NCBI GenBank assembly: GCA_017412055.1
Contig: JAFQOW010000041.1
Span: 62,001 to 126,000, forward strand
Length of the DNA: 64,000 bases
Direction: 5' to 3'
Origin: Lachnospiraceae bacterium
GTDB taxonomy: Bacteria > Bacillota > Clostridia > Lachnospirales > Lachnospiraceae
Shown here: positions 1-9,644 of the stretch, piece by piece
How positions within the stretch are numbered: position 1 is the stretch's first letter
Layout: each line of letters begins with the position of its first letter
Translations under genes and position numbers: made by a program
Notes under the pieces: model-generated
Told to the model about the DNA's origin: nothing
Databases searched by the model: none
What the model saw: the letters and a program-made list of their open reading frames with translations, nothing else

Positions 1-701
1 TTGGACGTTGTAAAAAGGTTATTATTGATGCTAAAAACTCATCTTTTATTGGAAATAATGTTGCACGTGAAATAATCGAAAATCGTATTAATGAGCTTAA
101 GGAACTTAGAGAGTCTAAGAAAAATAATGAGTTACTTGTTGATAATATCAATACTCGTATTACTCAGTTGACTGGTTATATTGCTACAATTCATATCGGT
201 GCAGCTACTGAAGTAGAATATAGTGAAAAGTATGACCGAATTGATGATGCTTTGAAAGCAACCAGAGCTGCAATTGAAGAGGGTATTGTTCCCGGTGGTA
301 GTTATTGTTATTTGAGAGCATTAAAGTCTAAGGCATTTACTGATATGCTTAAAAATAAAAATAATCAGGGTGAGTTTATTGCAGCTCATATTATTGAACG
401 AGCTCTTAGAGCACCATTCAATCGACTTTGCCTTAATGCAGGTTATATTGATAGGGCTCCGATTATTATCCATAAAATTCTTAACTCTAATGTTAATGGT
501 GAAGGTTACAATGTAAAATCTGAAAAGATTGAAAACCTTTGGGATGCAGGTGTAATTGACCCATTCAAGGTGACACGTTGTGCTTTGCAGAATGCTGCTT
601 CTGTGGCTTCTCTAATGCTTACAAGCAATGTTATCATTGGAGACTACCCGGAAACACCTAATGCAGAAACACCAAAGCAAAATATTCCTAATTTATTTTA
701 A
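1..701 (+). CDS. groEL: GroEL-like chaperonin, C-terminal part (5' end outside window)
   Basis: The frame is open from base 3 with no start, so the gene begins upstream. The visible ~232 residues match the equatorial C-terminal third of GroEL/Hsp60: a GRCKKV segment, then IHIGAATEVEYSEKYDRIDDA and ATRAAIEEGIVPGG, the nucleotide-pocket signature. The family folds proteins in an ATP-driven double ring; phage versions usually help fold capsid or other phage proteins. The tail ends in NIPNLF instead of the usual GGM repeats. A strong terminator follows, so this ends a transcription unit. A host gene is unlikely because only phage genes follow. Confidence 0.93.
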   Translation, partial: GRCKKVIIDAKNSSFIGNNVAREIIENRINELKELRESKKNNELLVDNINTRITQLTGYIATIHIGAATEVEYSEKYDRIDDALKATRAAIEEGIVPGGSYCYLRALKSKAFTDMLKNKNNQGEFIAAHIIERALRAPFNRLCLNAGYIDRAPIIIHKILNSNVNGEGYNVKSEKIENLWDAGVIDPFKVTRCALQNAASVASLMLTSNVIIGDYPETPNAETPKQNIPNLF

Positions 702-722
702 ACTCCATGATAAAGTAGATTT

Positions 723-750
723 AAAGGCAGGTTTTTTACCTGCCTTTTTT
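723..750 (+). terminator. Intrinsic terminator after groEL
   Basis: A 10-bp perfect stem (aaaggcaggt / acctgccttt) with a 5-nt T loop is followed by a T run. It separates groEL from the tail-fibre operon. Confidence 0.9.
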
Positions 751-756
751 ATTAGT

Positions 757-764
757 ATTAAATA
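757..764 (+). promoter_or_regulatory. Late promoter ATTAAATA of the adhesion operon
   Basis: An octamer close to the T4 late consensus TATAAATA. With T4 geometry (octamer at -13 to -6) transcription starts at 770, exactly the GTG start of the next gene. Confidence 0.7.
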
Positions 765-769
765 ACTGT

Positions 770-3700
770 GTGGCTAAAATCTCAAAATCTTTTTCAGAAT
801 ATATAAAGGCTAAAGAATTAACCCTTACTGATGAATTTTATACATTAAAAGGCGATTACATTAATACTGATTATGGCTTTAACTTTGTAGCTTATAATGC
901 TTTACAGGATGTAAATGATATAAAATCTAATAATTACAGTAACATAATTCTTACTAAAAAACAAAAGAGAACCGATATTTTAGAGGCAACAAAATTAAAA
1001 AATGACGATACACGAGATTTTGTTACTACCCTTTCATTTATTGCAAAAGATAACAGCAATGAAATGAAAAAACCTTTATATCTTATCATTGATAATGCAT
1101 ATGAAGATTTTGATATTGATGGCAGCAATACAGAAATCAAGTTAGTGGATAATATAGAAAATATCACTAGCAATATGATATATCGCGTTCAGTGTGAAGA
1201 CGAAACTACTTGTTATATTTCTGCTAATATTGGTAATGCCACATTTTATCTTTCTTATATAGGTTCTTTTTGTTATACTACTAAAAAGGATAAAAATAGT
1301 AAATTTAGCTATGCCTTAAAGGATAATAAATTAGAATTATATTTTGTTCATGATGGTGTTCTTAAACAAGTATGTCTTGCTGAAAATGCTAATAGATATG
1401 TTTTAGCACTCACCGCTGATAAAGGAATTAATAAAGAATTGACTACCATTTATGTTAACTCTCAACTAGAAGATATTGATTCTTTTATAGATGCATCATG
1501 GATTCGTTATAATAAGCAAAATGCTATTGATAAAGTAAAAAATAACCGATCTAGGTTTGATATTGAAGACCAGTTATTAGTACATTATGAGTATAATGCT
1601 GATGATAGTCATGTTAATGTCATTCCTCTTAAAAATTCTTTAACTTATCAAGGTACTGTCACTGACGGTCAATATACTACTCTTTCAAATAATGGAAAGT
1701 TTATTGATGAGCCAATGGTAGATTTTCGTAATTATACATCATTGCACACAGGTATCAATCAGGAATTAGGAGCTGATAATATAACTCTTTCCTTTACATT
1801 TACTGACCAGGTAATTCGAATTAATGATGGAGAAGATTGTATAATTAATATTCCAGCTGAAACTGAAAATGGGCTATCACCTTTATTTCCTTACAACTAT
1901 ATTAATATTAATAATATGGCATTTGTAAGAAATGGTGCATTTGCATCAAATGTTCCATATTTTGCTGATAAAGTTAAAAAGTTCCAAAATGAGTCAGAGC
2001 ATAGTCAAGTTAATAATTATACATATCTTTGTACTTGGCTATATCAATCGGATGAAAATGCAGTCCCGGTTTGGATGGATAGATATTATTACCCAGATTT
2101 AATTTCAAGAAAGAAAGCACTTACTGGACATAGCAAGTTTGACCTTTCATTTGAAAATATTTTAGATAAGCATTATTTTAAAGATTCATTTACTGAAAGT
2201 GAAGTTTTTGAATATGGTATTAACCACGAGGTGAAAGATAAAATTACCTCTATGCGAAATGCTTTAATAGAAGAAAGCTTTATAGATAAAAAATCTGATT
2301 TAACATTTTCTCCTGGTACCTCATACAAATATTCACGAATTTCCAAGGAATTAGTAGATGAGGTATTTGATAGTTTAGCTCCTAATCGAGCTGAAATAGT
2401 GAAAGACCAAAATAGTAATGACGTTAAACTCGACGAGTTAATTTCATTAAATGGTGAAAATTGGAGAAAATTACCAGCTGAGTTTTTTGCTAATACTCAG
2501 AAAATGAGTTTTAATACTAATATCTATTTGAACCCTTACAAAAAGATGGGTATTCAGCTTTTTGGTATGGATCATAATGTAGGATTTAATATTCAAAATC
2601 GTAAAGATTTATGTCCTTTTCAATATTATACTTCTGAAGATAGTGTATATCTTTTAAATAACGATTTTACTATTTGTAATCAATTTAACATTTTTGAAAC
2701 TTACAACGAGAAAATTACATATTTTGTTTTACCGGCACCTTTTGAGGATGTATACCTTTTAACAACCGATTCGATATATATTCTCGATTTTGATTTGCGT
2801 TTAAAAAATCGTATTTCATTTAAAGATATAGTAAACTTAACCGGTCAAAATGATATTACTGATAAACTTTCAGAGATACACATAATTCAACATAATAAAA
2901 ATCTTTATGGAATAATAAACAATAAAGGTTGGAACCGTATAGCTAAAATCGTTTTTAATCCTGAGCGAAATAATGAAACACCATTTACTATTCGCTTCCT
3001 CAATGACAATGAATATTCTTCCAATATTACTGTTTCAAGAGATAATAACTTATCTAATGCTGAAGCGTTATTCAAATCTCTTTATGTAGGTGAAAATGGA
3101 AATCTTTATGCGTTTAACTTTGATATTATTAAGGTTACTCATGATAATGATACTGTATATGGTATTATTAAAGAAAATAAAGATAAAACCAATAATACAG
3201 AAGATATTTGGTATTATATTTTCAATCAGTCATTGAATAGAATTCAGACATCTACTACAGCCTCACGTTATGCTGAATTTTCATCTGACATTAGTATTGA
3301 TAATATAGCATTTGGTCCAAATGGTGTTTTTGCATTAGTAAGAGGTTTCGGAACTGACACTGCTTCTCAAACTTTAGAAATTTACGATAAATCTAAGACT
3401 AAAGTTTATAACCACCCATTAAGAGATTATAGCCAAATTTTATCTTTAGATTATTATAGATTTATTGATAAAAAACATGTAGAACATGATGCATTCGTTG
3501 CATTGTTAGAATCATTTAAGAATATTATAGCAGTAGTATATTATATTGAAGATGAGCGTGTAGAAACATATTATACTTCATTACCATATAGTGATAAATC
3601 ATCATTTAAAGGCCTCATTAATTCTAACAAATTATTACCAAGAGTTAATGAAAATAAGATGTACTTTAATCTTAATTTAAACAATAATAAATCTATTAGT

Positions 3701-4291
3701 TATGTCTGGGATTTAACTGAAATTGAAGAGGGGTGGTATTCTATTAATGTTGATATAGATATGGATGAAGCAATTTATAATATTAAAATTAATGATATTA
3801 TTGCTGCAAGTTATAATAGCTCTTCAGTTCCTTACTTTACTAAACATCAATATACCAATGTATCATTGTTAGATGGAATTTATTATATTGGTACATTACC
3901 AAAACAACATGGAACGACTATGAATGAGATATTATTAGGTGATAGTCGTTATGACCCTTATTCATGGAAAAACTCAAAGATAAGGAATACAACTATCTAT
4001 AATAAAACTTTATCTTTGTACGAACATCAAGCAAACTCCTTACACTTTGATAAAATTAATCCGTTAGTTTTAACAATTCCATGTGGTATTCGTAATGGTA
4101 TTGAAGAAATTGTACGTTATTTCAAATTTAATAAACCCGGTTCATATACCAATAAAGTGAAAATAAATATTGGAGGGCTTAGTAATGATATTAAAATGCA
4201 GTCTCAAATCGATGCCCTTAAATCTGAGATTATTACAGCTTTAACTAATAATGACTGCTTAATTAAAATTAAAGAAATAGAATTTATCTAA
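770..4291 (+). CDS. Large virion protein with propeller-like and lectin-like regions
   Basis: 1173 aa, GTG start placed by the late promoter. It is Asn/Ile/Tyr-rich with many beta-strand-like segments. Residues ~600-900 contain irregular repeats resembling beta-propeller blades (segments such as DVYLLTTDSIYILDF and GNLYAFNFDIIKV). Residues ~960-1110 resemble a LamG/concanavalin-like jelly roll. It is first in a late operon and overlaps the next gene by one base (TAATG). Size, position before collar-type fibre proteins and late control suggest a tail or baseplate adhesion component. No catalytic motif was recognised and the exact role is unknown. Confidence 0.8.
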   Translation: MAKISKSFSEYIKAKELTLTDEFYTLKGDYINTDYGFNFVAYNALQDVNDIKSNNYSNIILTKKQKRTDILEATKLKNDDTRDFVTTLSFIAKDNSNEMKKPLYLIIDNAYEDFDIDGSNTEIKLVDNIENITSNMIYRVQCEDETTCYISANIGNATFYLSYIGSFCYTTKKDKNSKFSYALKDNKLELYFVHDGVLKQVCLAENANRYVLALTADKGINKELTTIYVNSQLEDIDSFIDASWIRYNKQNAIDKVKNNRSRFDIEDQLLVHYEYNADDSHVNVIPLKNSLTYQGTVTDGQYTTLSNNGKFIDEPMVDFRNYTSLHTGINQELGADNITLSFTFTDQVIRINDGEDCIINIPAETENGLSPLFPYNYININNMAFVRNGAFASNVPYFADKVKKFQNESEHSQVNNYTYLCTWLYQSDENAVPVWMDRYYYPDLISRKKALTGHSKFDLSFENILDKHYFKDSFTESEVFEYGINHEVKDKITSMRNALIEESFIDKKSDLTFSPGTSYKYSRISKELVDEVFDSLAPNRAEIVKDQNSNDVKLDELISLNGENWRKLPAEFFANTQKMSFNTNIYLNPYKKMGIQLFGMDHNVGFNIQNRKDLCPFQYYTSEDSVYLLNNDFTICNQFNIFETYNEKITYFVLPAPFEDVYLLTTDSIYILDFDLRLKNRISFKDIVNLTGQNDITDKLSEIHIIQHNKNLYGIINNKGWNRIAKIVFNPERNNETPFTIRFLNDNEYSSNITVSRDNNLSNAEALFKSLYVGENGNLYAFNFDIIKVTHDNDTVYGIIKENKDKTNNTEDIWYYIFNQSLNRIQTSTTASRYAEFSSDISIDNIAFGPNGVFALVRGFGTDTASQTLEIYDKSKTKVYNHPLRDYSQILSLDYYRFIDKKHVEHDAFVALLESFKNIIAVVYYIEDERVETYYTSLPYSDKSSFKGLINSNKLLPRVNENKMYFNLNLNNNKSISYVWDLTEIEEGWYSINVDIDMDEAIYNIKINDIIAASYNSSSVPYFTKHQYTNVSLLDGIYYIGTLPKQHGTTMNEILLGDSRYDPYSWKNSKIRNTTIYNKTLSLYEHQANSLHFDKINPLVLTIPCGIRNGIEEIVRYFKFNKPGSYTNKVKINIGGLSNDIKMQSQIDALKSEIITALTNNDCLIKIKEIEFI

Positions 4292-7200
4292 TGGACTTCG
4301 AGAAAAAATACTGGAGCAAGGAGGAATTTACTACCTTTGATGGTAGCAATTATGAAGGGTATGTAGGTATATCCGATGGAAAAGCTTATGTTTTTGAAAC
4401 TGAAGAATTACTTTACCCGACAGATACCTATACTTGCCGAATTAATTGTTCCTCGGAACATTATGATAGAACATTAAGTCATGAGCTTAAATTACCTTAT
4501 GATAAAACAGATATAGTTTTTGCAGCTAATGACTTTCTTTATAATACTACTTTAAAGACAGCAGTAGAGCGTTTGGAAGCTAATAATAACTATATTTTTA
4601 GAAATAGTATTATTAGTAATAGCAATATCCCAAATGCTGAAGTTTGTACAATGATTGCCTCTAATGGTGAGGGAGAGTTACAACTTTTTGATTTTGCTAA
4701 AAAAGCTTTCGATAATTTAACTACTTCAGACCGTACTTTTTATGAAGATACGGAGTATAAATCTGATTATACTGATAAGGATATTTTAGGTCAAAAAAAT
4801 AATATTCTTTCAGAAAATACTATTTTTATTGATACACCACCAGAACGTTTAGCATCTAAAAAATATGGTGAAAACGCATCTGAAGGAAGTGATGAACAAA
4901 TAACAGACATTACAGCTAGAGAATTATATGATAAATTTTATGGCTGTGATGAATATGAAACTGGTCGCTTTTCGACATTTAATAAATTTAATGAGTTTAT
5001 TACACGTTATAAAGCAGCTATAAGCGAAAATCCTCTTGAGTCTGATGTTTATAAAAATAATTTAAAAATAGAAAATAATAATTATTTCTTTAATCATATA
5101 GGAGGCGAAATAGAGTATTCATATAAAATTAAAGAAGAACCAGTAGATACAAATACTGAAGTAAAAAGTGAATACGATATTAATTTATCACTCGATTCAA
5201 GAGTAGGGCATATCTATGATTTTGCGGCTAAACATACAGTAGCTGCAACTCATTTACAGTTAATAGTTAATGAATTATATTTTATTATTCATTGTGAAGA
5301 TATAGAAAATGTATCTTTAGAATATGCTGTTAAAAATAGTTCCACTTCAGGAGAAGTAAGTTTTACTGCTATTTCTACAGATGGTATTGAATATTATTCA
5401 TTAACTAATAAAGACCATTATCTAGTTAAAGTTATGCCATCTAATATGGTAATTAACTATCCTAATAATACTATAACGTTAAAAGTAAATTCAATTTTAC
5501 CACACGCTGTAGTATGTGAAAAGCCCGACGAAACTAATATACGAAATATTCAATTCAGCTTGAATTATAATGTTGGTTATCGTAATGATAATAGTATTAA
5601 TTTATTAAAATATAAATTATTACCTAAAATTAATAAAACTTCATCATATCAATATTGCTGGCTTAAAGATAGCTCTAAAGTGAATGAAATAAGTTTAGCT
5701 CCGGCTTCTTACACTTACAAATATCTTAAAGAAAGTCCAGAGTGGATTAATGCCACTAGCCCTAAACTATTAAGTTTTGGTGTACCTGGTTACAATACTG
5801 AAGATAATTTAATAGATTACATTCCTGAAGATACCATGTGTGCATCTGATGCATTTATCTTCATGACAAATAATATAAATTCTTATAAGTCTTTCCCTGA
5901 TATATACAAAAATATAGAGTACACATATCCTGGTAAAAATGCAGATGAAACCTATGATGAATCTACAGTAAGTTATATGGAGTTTGTTCCTAATATCTAT
6001 TATCCTAAGAAGTCGTATAATATTAAAAATTATGCCATCGATAAGGATAATAAAATCGTTAATACCTATAAATCAGCGGAGGATGTTTATAGTGAATTAT
6101 ATAGTGATGAAACCTCTATTATTGATTGGGATAGAATACCAGTTGTAGAAAAATCAGAGTACCTTGTTACTACTCAACGCGGAAGTAGTATCAATAACGA
6201 AATTTTCCATAATTTTAATGAAATAACATCTGTAAATCTTGCAGTTAAAAATATTTCAAATAATATTGTTAAGTTACTTGTCTTTATTACATTTAAAAAC
6301 AAACTTATTATTTTCCCATTAGATTATAATATTGGAAAAAATGCAGATAAAGAAAATACAAATGGACGCTCTATAGTTAACTTAAATCAATATCCTATAT
6401 CAATTTCTGAAAACGATATTATTGAAAATATAGAAAAGGGTTATATTTGTATTGAAAATATAGACCCATCTGATAATACATCATTAAAGTTTTTAAATTT
6501 AAATGCTATTAAAGTTTATAAAAAAATGATGTATCTAGTTGATAATAAACTTAATATGGTACTTAGATATGATATTGAAAGTTTATTTGAAAATACTACA
6601 ACAAAGATTAATAACAAAACTTATGATAGCGCATTTGTTCCATCATCTATTAAGTTATTAAACATCTTACAAGGGTTTGGTGATTCTACTGATAAAATCT
6701 ATTTCAATGACCCATACTCAATTGATGCTAATGATTCACGAGTTTATATTGCTGATAGAGGAAATAAATGTGTAAAGGTCTATACACCTGGGTTAAATTA
6801 TCTCAAAACTCTTAAAAATGGTTTCTTCTCTGCGCACGACATCCAAGCAGTTGCAATTAATCCTTGTGGCTGCAAAGTGAATGGTAAGGACATTAAACCT
6901 AATTCTTTATGGATTGCATCAGCTTATAATAATCGTTTATATATTTCAATTCTTTCTGATGATATTGTAATCGATTATGGTCAAATTGAAGATATTACAT
7001 TACAGTCTGACAAATACACGTGGGTAGAAGAAATACGTGGTTTAAATTTCTCAGGTTCTAACTCTAACTATTTTTATATTAATACAAATAAAAAAGTTTA
7101 CAAGTTCCATACTTCTAAACCATATTATCCATTTGCCTCGATGACTTATTTTAATCAGCGCTCTCTTGCAAATATTTTGAAGTGGCGTACATTAAATTAT

Positions 7201-7935
7201 CCTTGGCATGAATTACCACGCATCTATACAGGGGTAGAAGGGACAAGTACAAATAAAGTAACATGGAGTTATCGTCCACCTGCAGTCGCAGCTGAAGTTC
7301 TTGATAATAAATGTTTTACTCTTATTAATATTGACAATATTGAAAATCAGTTAGAAGGTGATTTTATTTTCCATTTTGGTGTATTGTATGACAATAGTAT
7401 GGTCATGGAATTTATTAAAAATCATGAACCTTACATGACCAAAGAAATGACCTTTGCTGATATTCCTTCTGCTGAGTTGAATAAAATGATTAAGTCATCT
7501 GCTATGCTTTTATATAGAGAACCTGATGCTTATGTAAGCAGTTTATCTAATTCATCAATAAAGGTTTACGATACATATGAATATAGCGAAAAGGCTGAAG
7601 ACGATTATATCAACACACTTTCCTTTAATAAGATGCTTTATGCTATGGTATTTAACCTTTTGCGTATTAAAAATGATTTAATTGGGCATTTTAAAGCAGC
7701 TACTAATTTAGATAATGTTATTGTATATGATAATCTAGTATTGGATGATTACTTTAATAACTTACAAATTGGTAATGACGCTGATTACTTTATTCATGAT
7801 AATGAGTTAACTACTATTATTATTAACCGTACATTAGAAAATATATTTGATTTACAGAAGAAAATTATTAACCATATGCAAACTACATTTATGGCCTCTC
7901 AATCTTGGGTTAATAATGTATCTCGAATCATTTAA
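4291..7935 (+). CDS. Large virion protein with NHL-like propeller
   Basis: 1214 aa, start codon overlapping the previous stop by one base (coupled translation). Around residues ~780-930 it has NHL-type blade sequences: DPYSIDANDSRVYIADRGN, then VKVYTPGLNYLKTLKNG, then HDIQAVAINPCG and SLWIASAYNNRLYIS. NHL propellers bind protein, carbohydrate or RNA. The rest is unrecognised and beta-rich. Like its upstream partner it is probably a tail or adsorption-apparatus protein; the pair may act together. Function is inferred from context. Confidence 0.8.
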   Translation: MDFEKKYWSKEEFTTFDGSNYEGYVGISDGKAYVFETEELLYPTDTYTCRINCSSEHYDRTLSHELKLPYDKTDIVFAANDFLYNTTLKTAVERLEANNNYIFRNSIISNSNIPNAEVCTMIASNGEGELQLFDFAKKAFDNLTTSDRTFYEDTEYKSDYTDKDILGQKNNILSENTIFIDTPPERLASKKYGENASEGSDEQITDITARELYDKFYGCDEYETGRFSTFNKFNEFITRYKAAISENPLESDVYKNNLKIENNNYFFNHIGGEIEYSYKIKEEPVDTNTEVKSEYDINLSLDSRVGHIYDFAAKHTVAATHLQLIVNELYFIIHCEDIENVSLEYAVKNSSTSGEVSFTAISTDGIEYYSLTNKDHYLVKVMPSNMVINYPNNTITLKVNSILPHAVVCEKPDETNIRNIQFSLNYNVGYRNDNSINLLKYKLLPKINKTSSYQYCWLKDSSKVNEISLAPASYTYKYLKESPEWINATSPKLLSFGVPGYNTEDNLIDYIPEDTMCASDAFIFMTNNINSYKSFPDIYKNIEYTYPGKNADETYDESTVSYMEFVPNIYYPKKSYNIKNYAIDKDNKIVNTYKSAEDVYSELYSDETSIIDWDRIPVVEKSEYLVTTQRGSSINNEIFHNFNEITSVNLAVKNISNNIVKLLVFITFKNKLIIFPLDYNIGKNADKENTNGRSIVNLNQYPISISENDIIENIEKGYICIENIDPSDNTSLKFLNLNAIKVYKKMMYLVDNKLNMVLRYDIESLFENTTTKINNKTYDSAFVPSSIKLLNILQGFGDSTDKIYFNDPYSIDANDSRVYIADRGNKCVKVYTPGLNYLKTLKNGFFSAHDIQAVAINPCGCKVNGKDIKPNSLWIASAYNNRLYISILSDDIVIDYGQIEDITLQSDKYTWVEEIRGLNFSGSNSNYFYINTNKKVYKFHTSKPYYPFASMTYFNQRSLANILKWRTLNYPWHELPRIYTGVEGTSTNKVTWSYRPPAVAAEVLDNKCFTLINIDNIENQLEGDFIFHFGVLYDNSMVMEFIKNHEPYMTKEMTFADIPSAELNKMIKSSAMLLYREPDAYVSSLSNSSIKVYDTYEYSEKAEDDYINTLSFNKMLYAMVFNLLRIKNDLIGHFKAATNLDNVIVYDNLVLDDYFNNLQIGNDADYFIHDNELTTIIINRTLENIFDLQKKIINHMQTTFMASQSWVNNVSRII

Positions 7936-7940
7936 AGGGC

Positions 7941-7948
7941 ATTAAATA
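7941..7948 (+). promoter_or_regulatory. Late promoter ATTAAATA of first collar fibre gene
   Basis: Predicted transcription start at 7954 gives a 3-nt leader before the ATG at 7957. It lies in the 21-nt gap after the 1214-aa gene. Confidence 0.7.
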
Positions 7949-7956
7949 ATTTAACG

Positions 7957-9642
7957 ATGCCTGATAATGAGTTAGAAGATTCTATCACTAATGAAGTAGC
8001 TGTACTTCCAATATATAAAGAACGAAGAATGACTGGCCGAGGAGATAATGGCACAGGAGTTTCTTCATATAAAATTAAAAACTCTTATTGTGGTATTCTT
8101 CGTTTAAGTCCTAATAGTAGTGCAACACTCATTGAAAATAACAACTTTACTACAGAAGAGGATTCAGTTTCATATATAAATTATCGTGATAATGTTGAAG
8201 ACTTAATTGATAAACAATTTATACGTGTTTCTTCATCTGATGGCATTATGCTTGATATGCGAATTTCAACTAATGCTATAGAGTATACTAATTTATATAT
8301 AAATGGTGCAACAGTAACTGAAAGTGGTATAGTATGTTATATGAACGACGATGATGTTTTCCAAATTGGAAATCTCACGTTGCCTACAACATATAATAGT
8401 AAACCAACTTCATCTCCTAAACCTAATAAGATATATGAACCTTTAACACGTGAAAATCTTAAAGATGGTTATATTTTAGTTAATACTGCAGAAGATGGTC
8501 AAACACCTAATTTTGAATTTTTAAATGGTATTGAACTAATTAGAAGCTTTGTTAATGATTCAATGAATGAATTGAGGTCACTCCCAACAGGAAGCATTCA
8601 TTGGATGCCAGTATCTATTAAGCAGTATGAAGAGCTTTTAAACCGTAAAGACGCAGCCGGGAACAAAATAAATTCTCATAATGGAAATAATCTTTTTGCT
8701 GATACAATAATTAGAGATTTCTTGTTATGCGATGGCTCGTTATATAACATAAAAGATTTTCCTGAACTTGCAAAAATTCTAAAAGGAGAAAAAACCCGTT
8801 ATTGGTATAAGAATGGGTCATATATGGTAAGCGAAGTTGAGGAATGTGTTAAAACTGTTGCTGATGATAAAGAAAGACCAGCTGGAACCTTTAGAGTGCC
8901 CGATATGCGTTCTATGTTTATGCAATATCTTATTCCTACCTTAGATATGGCAAATAAAGAAGGAAATAATACAGGTGATTATGAAATTGACTCTAATAAG
9001 GTACCTACTCTTGCTGTTGATAGAAATTCAGACCTTCACTACCATTATATTGTATTAGATAGTCCCTTTACCGCTGCTGCTGGAGAACATACTAAGTTAT
9101 CGCAAAATAGCAACATAACTTTTGGAAGTACAATTAATGGTACTGATATGGGTTTACCTGTGTTTAACGACTCTAATCCAAGTACGCCTCTTACCCGTTA
9201 TGGTAGTGGTAAAATAGGTACCTGGGATGGAAGAGGTGGTCTAGGTGGTGGCGGTTGTCACCAACAACCTTGTTTCGGTGCAACAGGTAGAAGTGGTCCA
9301 TCTTATATCTATTATACCTATCTTAGTAATAGAAACTGTACAGTTGGTGGGCATACTTGCGGTTATTTTTTAAGTAGTTCAAATCGTTATAGAGGAGGTA
9401 AAAATGAATCTCTTCCTTTAAGCAACTACCATGGTGTAAGTAGCTTTAATATTTTGATGCATACACCTATTACATACGGTACAAAAGATAAAATAAACTA
9501 TACTAATAATATAGAAGTTTATAATAAACCTAAAACTAATCAATATGTATCGTCACAAGATGGTATTTCAGGTTTAACCAAAATGTATGGAAAGGAAAAT
9601 ACACCTGAATATTTTGCATGTTTACCTTTAATTAAAATTTAA
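7957..9642 (+). CDS. Tail-collar fibre protein, paralogue 1
   Basis: 561 aa. Residues ~205-330 match the phage tail-collar domain: GSIHWMPV, then FLLCDGSLYNIKDFPELAKIL, then GTFRVPDMRSMFM. A Gly/Cys/His-rich distal region (GGLGGGGCHQQPC and onward) follows, as in receptor-binding tips. The N-terminus has the family segment SYCGILRLSPN and the C-terminus ends in CLPLIKI; both recur in the next two fibre proteins. Likely distal tail-fibre or short-fibre subunit. Confidence 0.82.
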   Translation: MPDNELEDSITNEVAVLPIYKERRMTGRGDNGTGVSSYKIKNSYCGILRLSPNSSATLIENNNFTTEEDSVSYINYRDNVEDLIDKQFIRVSSSDGIMLDMRISTNAIEYTNLYINGATVTESGIVCYMNDDDVFQIGNLTLPTTYNSKPTSSPKPNKIYEPLTRENLKDGYILVNTAEDGQTPNFEFLNGIELIRSFVNDSMNELRSLPTGSIHWMPVSIKQYEELLNRKDAAGNKINSHNGNNLFADTIIRDFLLCDGSLYNIKDFPELAKILKGEKTRYWYKNGSYMVSEVEECVKTVADDKERPAGTFRVPDMRSMFMQYLIPTLDMANKEGNNTGDYEIDSNKVPTLAVDRNSDLHYHYIVLDSPFTAAAGEHTKLSQNSNITFGSTINGTDMGLPVFNDSNPSTPLTRYGSGKIGTWDGRGGLGGGGCHQQPCFGATGRSGPSYIYYTYLSNRNCTVGGHTCGYFLSSSNRYRGGKNESLPLSNYHGVSSFNILMHTPITYGTKDKINYTNNIEVYNKPKTNQYVSSQDGISGLTKMYGKENTPEYFACLPLIKI

Positions 9643-9644
9643 AA

